Positions 60,540-64,000 of a stretch of DNA of 64,000 bases are shown here, one piece after another. A program made the position numbers and the translations under genes. Each line of letters opens with the position of its first letter. Position 1 is the stretch's first letter. The stretch spans positions 310,001 through 374,000 of the forward strand of contig NZ_SZQA01000001.1 of assembly GCF_005233835.1 (NCBI RefSeq), in the 5' to 3' direction. Origin of the DNA: Herbidospora galbida. GTDB lineage: Bacteria > Actinomycetota > Actinomycetes > Streptosporangiales > Streptosporangiaceae. Below the pieces are notes generated by a model. It did not search any database. It worked only from the letters and a program-made list of their open reading frames with translations, and was not told the DNA's origin.

Positions 60540-61491
60540 CCTCCATGACGTCGTCGAACTCCGGCAGCCCCGCCGCCGGGTTCGGCAGCGGCGCCGCCTT
60601 CGTGGAGTGCGGCGGCTTGACCGGAAGACCGGTCCGCCAGCCGACGAAGTCGGTGACCGTGTTGCCCGAGGCGCGTTCCCTGGTCGCGTAGTGGCCCTGG
60701 TAGGCGGTGTCCCACATGACGTTGAACCGCACCGGGATCCCGGCCCGGTCGGTCAGCAGGTCCCACCACACCAGCGCCGGGCCGTACGACTCGTCGGGCT
60801 TGGTCTGGGCGAGCGCCCGGAAGGTCGGCGAGACGGCGTACAGGTCGTCGAAGGTGAGCTTGCCCCGCCACGAGTAAAGGTTCTTGTGCGAGCGCCCCAA
60901 CGGGTCGATGAACACCGGCCCGGAGATGTACTTCTTCTCGTAGGTGTCCGAGAGAAGGCGCTGCAGGGTCTTCGGCTCGAAGATGTTGACGATCTGGTCG
61001 CCGAACGCGCCGCCGCTCACCGCCTTGCCCCGATAGGCCCAGGGCCGCCCCTTCGGCAGGGCCGGGGAGTAGAGCTTCCCGGCCGAGTAGTGCCGGCCGT
61101 TCGCCGTGACCGACCGGTGCGGGGACGTCTGGGCCAGGAGGCTCCTGGCCTGGAGGTCGCCGTTGGCCGCGTCCTCCTTGGCGATGGCGAGGGTGCCGTC
61201 GCGCTTGAACATGACCTTCCGGGTCAGGTTGGAGCCGACCACCCCGCCCGACCCGAACTGGAGCCAGCCCTTGCGCTCGAAGTGGTAGTCGAACAGGTGC
61301 ATCATGCTGTTGATCTTGCGACCCCGGCCGCCCAGCATGACCGAACCCCACTCGATGACCTTCGCCGTGCGCTTCTGCGCCATCAGCCGCTGCACGGCCG
61401 CGACCGGGTCGGCGGCGGCCTCGGCGGGCAGCGGCACCAGGACGACGGAGGCGAGCACCGCGACGCCGATCCCGGCGATCTTTGACTTCAC
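60511..61491 (-). CDS. Secreted protein of a three-member family (paralogue B)
   Basis: The 326-residue protein is taken from GTG 61491 after GGGAGG. A signal peptide (1-26, ending AEAAADP) precedes a mature domain with YSAGKLYSPALPKGRPWAYR, QIVNIFEPKTLQRLLSDTYE, KLTFDDLYAVSPTFRAL and a C-terminal TDFVGWRTGLPVKPP. The order of motifs equals that in paralogue A at 25473-26240 and in the gene at the window end. It is longer by about 70 residues (an added PxxPxxAGLPEFDDVM tail and an insertion near the middle). Function unknown; LppX/LprG-like lipid binding is only a guess. Confidence 0.75.
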   Translation of the reverse strand: MKSKIAGIGVAVLASVVLVPLPAEAAADPVAAVQRLMAQKRTAKVIEWGSVMLGGRGRKINSMMHLFDYHFERKGWLQFGSGGVVGSNLTRKVMFKRDGTLAIAKEDAANGDLQARSLLAQTSPHRSVTANGRHYSAGKLYSPALPKGRPWAYRGKAVSGGAFGDQIVNIFEPKTLQRLLSDTYEKKYISGPVFIDPLGRSHKNLYSWRGKLTFDDLYAVSPTFRALAQTKPDESYGPALVWWDLLTDRAGIPVRFNVMWDTAYQGHYATRERASGNTVTDFVGWRTGLPVKPPHSTKAAPLPNPAAGLPEFDDVMEVIRGRRPRS

Positions 61492-61587
61492 GGGTCCGCA
61501 TCCTCCCACAGGAATCGGGGAGGAATGCGCCGCTGATCCCGAATGCCGAGCGGGGGGCCACGCACCCGTCAGTACGCGGCCCGACTG

Positions 61588-61791
61588 CTACGCGTACAGG
61601 AACCAGTAGCCGTGTTCCGGGACGCACTGGTAGGACGTCCACCAGCCCTCGGTGATGCCGAGGTTGCCCACCCGGTTGCAGTCCCAGTTGTAGTAGTAGA
61701 CGTTGCGGAGTGTGGCCGCCTGCGCGGGCGCGGCGCCCACGGACAGCACGAAGCCGAATGCGAGCAGTGCGGAGACCATCAGTTTGCGCAT
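61588..61791 (-). CDS. Very small secreted peptide
   Basis: A 67-residue protein with a clear signal peptide (1-25, ending PAQAAT) and a mature part of about 42 residues rich in Tyr and Trp (NVYYYNWDCNRVGN, ITEGWWTSYQCVPEHGYW) with two Cys that may be disulfide-bonded. No family is recognised. The composition suggests a stable small fold or a binding peptide rather than an enzyme. The frame ends cleanly and the signal peptide is good, so I accept it despite its size. Confidence 0.65.
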   Translation of the reverse strand: MRKLMVSALLAFGFVLSVGAAPAQAATLRNVYYYNWDCNRVGNLGITEGWWTSYQCVPEHGYWFLYA

Positions 61792-61934
61792 GGCGCGAGA
61801 GTCGCATCCCGGCGGCCCCTCGGCCAGCGTGTTGATCTTGGGCTCGCGATGACCTGGACCGGTCTTCCGGCACGGCTGAAAGATTCACCTCCAGATTGCT
61901 AGCCTGACCCGGACAAACGTCCACAGGAGGTGCG

Positions 61935-62504
61935 ATGCGCGCAGCGAGCGCCCGGATACTGACCTGTCTGACGTTGCTCGCGACCGCGATGGCCTGCGGC
62001 CAGGAGCCGCCGGCCCCCGCTGCGCGGATCACCGAAGAACCACGCGAAAGCGCCGTCGAGGAACACGTCGGGGTGGAGCTGACGCTCCCGGACGGGCGCC
62101 GGGTGGCGATGCAGTACAAGAACGGCCGCGGGCTCTTCGAGCAGCACTACACACCGGAGACCGGGACGTGGTCGGATCCTCTCCTCATCTACGGCACGAA
62201 GACCGACGCCTGCCAGAGCATCAAGCTCGGGGCCGAGAACGGCACGGTCACGGCGATCGCGAACTTCGGCCGCTACTGCTCGGACGGCGAGCCGCCCACC
62301 GAGTCCGTCGCCGCGGTGGCCGTGGGTGACCTCGGCACGTGGGAGCACCACCTGACCAGGAAGTTCGACGGCTGGGCGCGGGCCACCGTCGCCGACGACG
62401 GGCGGAAGGTCACGTTCGTCCGCAACGCCACCCATGTCCGGGTGAGGCTCGTCTGGACGGCGTCCGACGGCTTCTCCGACGCCGTGTTCACCTACTTGGA
62501 GTGA
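61935..62504 (+). CDS. Lipoprotein, unknown function
   Basis: The 189-residue protein has a strong ribosome binding site AGGAGG four bases before the ATG. A lipobox ATAMAC gives lipid attachment at Cys21. The mature domain is beta-rich (ELTLPDGRRVAMQYKNGRG, then GTVTAIANFGRYC) with two Cys (TDACQSI, GRYCSDG). Surface-exposed. It is the first gene of an operon with the beta-propeller lipoprotein, which starts six bases downstream. Confidence 0.75.
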   Translation: MRAASARILTCLTLLATAMACGQEPPAPAARITEEPRESAVEEHVGVELTLPDGRRVAMQYKNGRGLFEQHYTPETGTWSDPLLIYGTKTDACQSIKLGAENGTVTAIANFGRYCSDGEPPTESVAAVAVGDLGTWEHHLTRKFDGWARATVADDGRKVTFVRNATHVRVRLVWTASDGFSDAVFTYLE

Positions 62505-62509
62505 TCGCC

Positions 62510-63529
62510 ATGAGAACCCGGACGACGGCGCTGGCCGCCTGCCTGATCACCGTGGGCTGCGCCTCCCCGGCGACGAGCGCGCCCGTCGCGGTGGTCGCCG
62601 AGACGTGGGTCCGCGTCCCCGGTTTACCCGACGACGAGCGCTGGGAGCGGGGGCTGTACGACGTGAGCGCCATCGGCCCCGACCTGGCGTGGGCGGTCGG
62701 GTACACCGGCTGGGAGGACAACGTGGCGACGTCGCTGCGCGTCTGGAACGGGTCACGGTGGCAGTCGGTGCAGATGACGGGCATGAAGGGCGGCCTGGCG
62801 AGCGTCGACTCCGACGGCCCGCGCAACGCCTGGATGCTCAGCGGCGGCTTCCACGCGTCGTTCGCCCACCAGTGGGACGGCCGGACCTGGCGGCGGCACC
62901 AGCTCCCCACCTACGGGAGGGACGTCGCGGTCGACGGCCGCCGGGTGGCCGTGGTCACCGACGCCGACGTCCTGACCTGGAACGGCACCGCCTTCGTCCG
63001 GGAGACCAGGCTCGGCGACAAGCGGACCCGGCTCACCTCGGTGGACACCGAAGCCGGGCACACCTGGGTCGCCGGCTACCGCGACCCCGACCAGCCCGTC
63101 GTCTGGCACGGGCACCGGGGCAGGTACAAGACCACCCCCGCCCTGCCCAAGGGCCGCCTCAACCGGATCCTGCAGCTCGCCCCCGACGACGTCTGGGCGG
63201 TCGGCGGCGACGGCGAGAAACCCCTGCTGCTGCACTGGGACGGCCGGTCGTGGCAGCGGCCCGCCATCCCGCAGGTGCGGGGTGAGGTGAACAGCGTGAC
63301 CGCCTTCGGCCCCGACGACGTCTGGTTCGCGGGCCGCGACCTCAGCCGGCCGGGGCACATCACCGTCCTGCACTGGGACGGCCGGACCTGGACTCAGGAG
63401 ACGCCCCCGCAGGTCGGCACCGGCCTGCATGCGCAGATCGAGCGCATCCCCGGCACCTCCCGGCTGTGGCTGACGGTCAACGTCCTCAAGGGCGACTCCG
63501 AGAAGATCGCCACCTTCCGCCGGAAGTGA
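62510..63529 (+). CDS. Secreted or lipid-anchored beta-propeller protein
   Basis: The 339-residue protein starts at ATG 62510 after TGGAGTG, close behind the lipoprotein gene. A signal sequence ends in ITVGC (possible lipidation at Cys17). The mature part consists of about six repeats with W-DGR-W and LAPDDVWAVGG-type blades (VWNGSRWQSVQM, QWDGRTWRRHQL, HWDGRSWQRPAI, HWDGRTWTQETP). It is probably a scaffold or sensor outside the cell. Its stop and that of the convergent gene are separated by one base. Confidence 0.8.
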   Translation: MRTRTTALAACLITVGCASPATSAPVAVVAETWVRVPGLPDDERWERGLYDVSAIGPDLAWAVGYTGWEDNVATSLRVWNGSRWQSVQMTGMKGGLASVDSDGPRNAWMLSGGFHASFAHQWDGRTWRRHQLPTYGRDVAVDGRRVAVVTDADVLTWNGTAFVRETRLGDKRTRLTSVDTEAGHTWVAGYRDPDQPVVWHGHRGRYKTTPALPKGRLNRILQLAPDDVWAVGGDGEKPLLLHWDGRSWQRPAIPQVRGEVNSVTAFGPDDVWFAGRDLSRPGHITVLHWDGRTWTQETPPQVGTGLHAQIERIPGTSRLWLTVNVLKGDSEKIATFRRK

Positions 63530-63530
63530 C

Positions 63531-64000
63531 CTAGCGCTTGAGGTCCTTCTCGTCGATCACCTGGTCGGCTCGGGGCGCCGCGACCGAGACCCTGGCGCCC
63601 CAGTTGTAGAGACGGGTGTCGGAGACGTGGTCGACGATGCTGCCGCCGGGGACGGGCATCCGCATCGTGGCGTGCAGGCGGGTGACCAGGCCCTCCTTGT
63701 TGAGGGTGAACGCATAGGTGATCTTGGAGATCTGCCCGCTCTCGCTCTTGCCGCCGGGGCCGTACTGCTTGCGGAACACCGGGGAGAGCGCGGCCATCTT
63801 CGCGCTCGTGGTGGACCCCTTCACCACGCCCCCGCGGACCGAATCGGCCCTCGCGATCAGGGCCTTGACCGTGTCCGGCTCGAACACGCTGATGATGATC
63901 CCGTCGGGGACCGGGGGGATCGGCCGCTTCCGGACCCACGACTTGCCCTCGGGCAGCTCCCCGGCCCAGCGTCCCTGCATGTACGCCGCCTTCGGCAGCG
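63531..64000 (-). CDS. Secreted protein of a three-member family (paralogue C, 5'-partial)
   Basis: The frame is open to the right edge of the window, reading LPKAAYMQGRWAGELPEG before KSWVRKRP, so the ATG at 63980 is internal and the start, with its signal peptide, lies outside. Motifs GELPEGKSWVRK, IIISVFEPDTVKALIARADS, KMAALSPVFRKQYG and LNKEGLVTRLHATMRM line up in order with paralogues A (25473-26240) and B (60511-61491). It converges on the beta-propeller gene with one base between stops. Function unknown. Confidence 0.7.
   Translation of the reverse strand, partial: LPKAAYMQGRWAGELPEGKSWVRKRPIPPVPDGIIISVFEPDTVKALIARADSVRGGVVKGSTTSAKMAALSPVFRKQYGPGGKSESGQISKITYAFTLNKEGLVTRLHATMRMPVPGGSIVDHVSDTRLYNWGARVSVAAPRADQVIDEKDLKR

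Overview
The window is very GC-rich DNA with GC-ending codons, many GTG starts, leaderless-looking promoters and typical actinomycete families: SARP/BTAD regulators, a CBM2-GH6 cellulase, CBM13 enzymes, an F420-type oxidoreductase, and a ClpP pair with a ClgR/PopR-like regulator. It looks like chromosomal DNA of a soil actinomycete. Streptosporangiales (Streptosporangium, Nonomuraea, Actinomadura relatives) is my best guess, but only a guess. I saw no tRNA, rRNA, CRISPR array, replication origin or intact mobile element.

Left part (1-15.6 kb). A copper-radical oxidase (galactose/glyoxal oxidase family) is followed by the most striking gene of the window: a 342-residue protein with two tandem ADF-H (actin-depolymerising factor/cofilin) domains, a eukaryote-like fold next to no recognisable actin system. 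Then come a small membrane protein, a NarL-type two-component pair, a TrmB-LuxR regulator divergent from a large secreted subtilisin, a small secreted protein coupled to an NCS1-type permease, and a SARP-NB-ARC-TPR regulator with a repetitive Pro/Arg/Glu linker.

Middle left (16-27 kb). This stretch has a class V aminotransferase, an aminoglycoside-phosphotransferase-like kinase, a RibD/DHFR-like reductase, a MerR regulator overlapping a CPBP protease, and a band of decayed genes (RidA/HxlR scar, frameshifted aldo/keto reductase). Two overlapping clpP-like genes follow, the first with a complete catalytic triad and the second with Ala in place of the nucleophilic Ser. They face a ClgR/PopR-like regulator that ends in Leu-Ala-Ala. 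A degenerate tandem repeat array lies beyond it.

Plant-polymer region (27-42.3 kb). Four secreted proteins (beta-helix protein, CE1-type esterase with CBM13, GH54 arabinofuranosidase with CBM13, clan GH-A hydrolase with CBM13) sit among LacI-type operator palindromes, some close to the CelR/CebR box. A further secreted-enzyme gene survives only as promoter, operator, ribosome binding site and signal peptide. A HEAT-like protein, a Tn3 transposase relic, a decayed leucine-rich-variant gene, a PadR/monooxygenase divergent pair and a CBM2-GH6 cellulase follow. Together they suggest arabinoxylan and cellulose degradation.

Right part (42.7-64 kb). A giant SARP-ATPase-WD40 regulator is divergent from an orphan sensor kinase. 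A TetR gene is followed by a TetR-type operator, an SDR, an LLM oxidoreductase and a secreted alpha/beta hydrolase. Another scar of truncated genes (Rrf2-like/SDR) lies next. Then come an epimerase, a FAD oxidoreductase divergent from a MerR-aldo/keto reductase operon with a textbook MerR-type promoter, a quinone oxidoreductase, a serine hydrolase, an HTH membrane protein, an MBL hydrolase plus RibD-like reductase facing an HxlR regulator, and a run of small secreted proteins. Two of these are paralogues of the secreted protein at 25.5 kb, and the last runs off the window.
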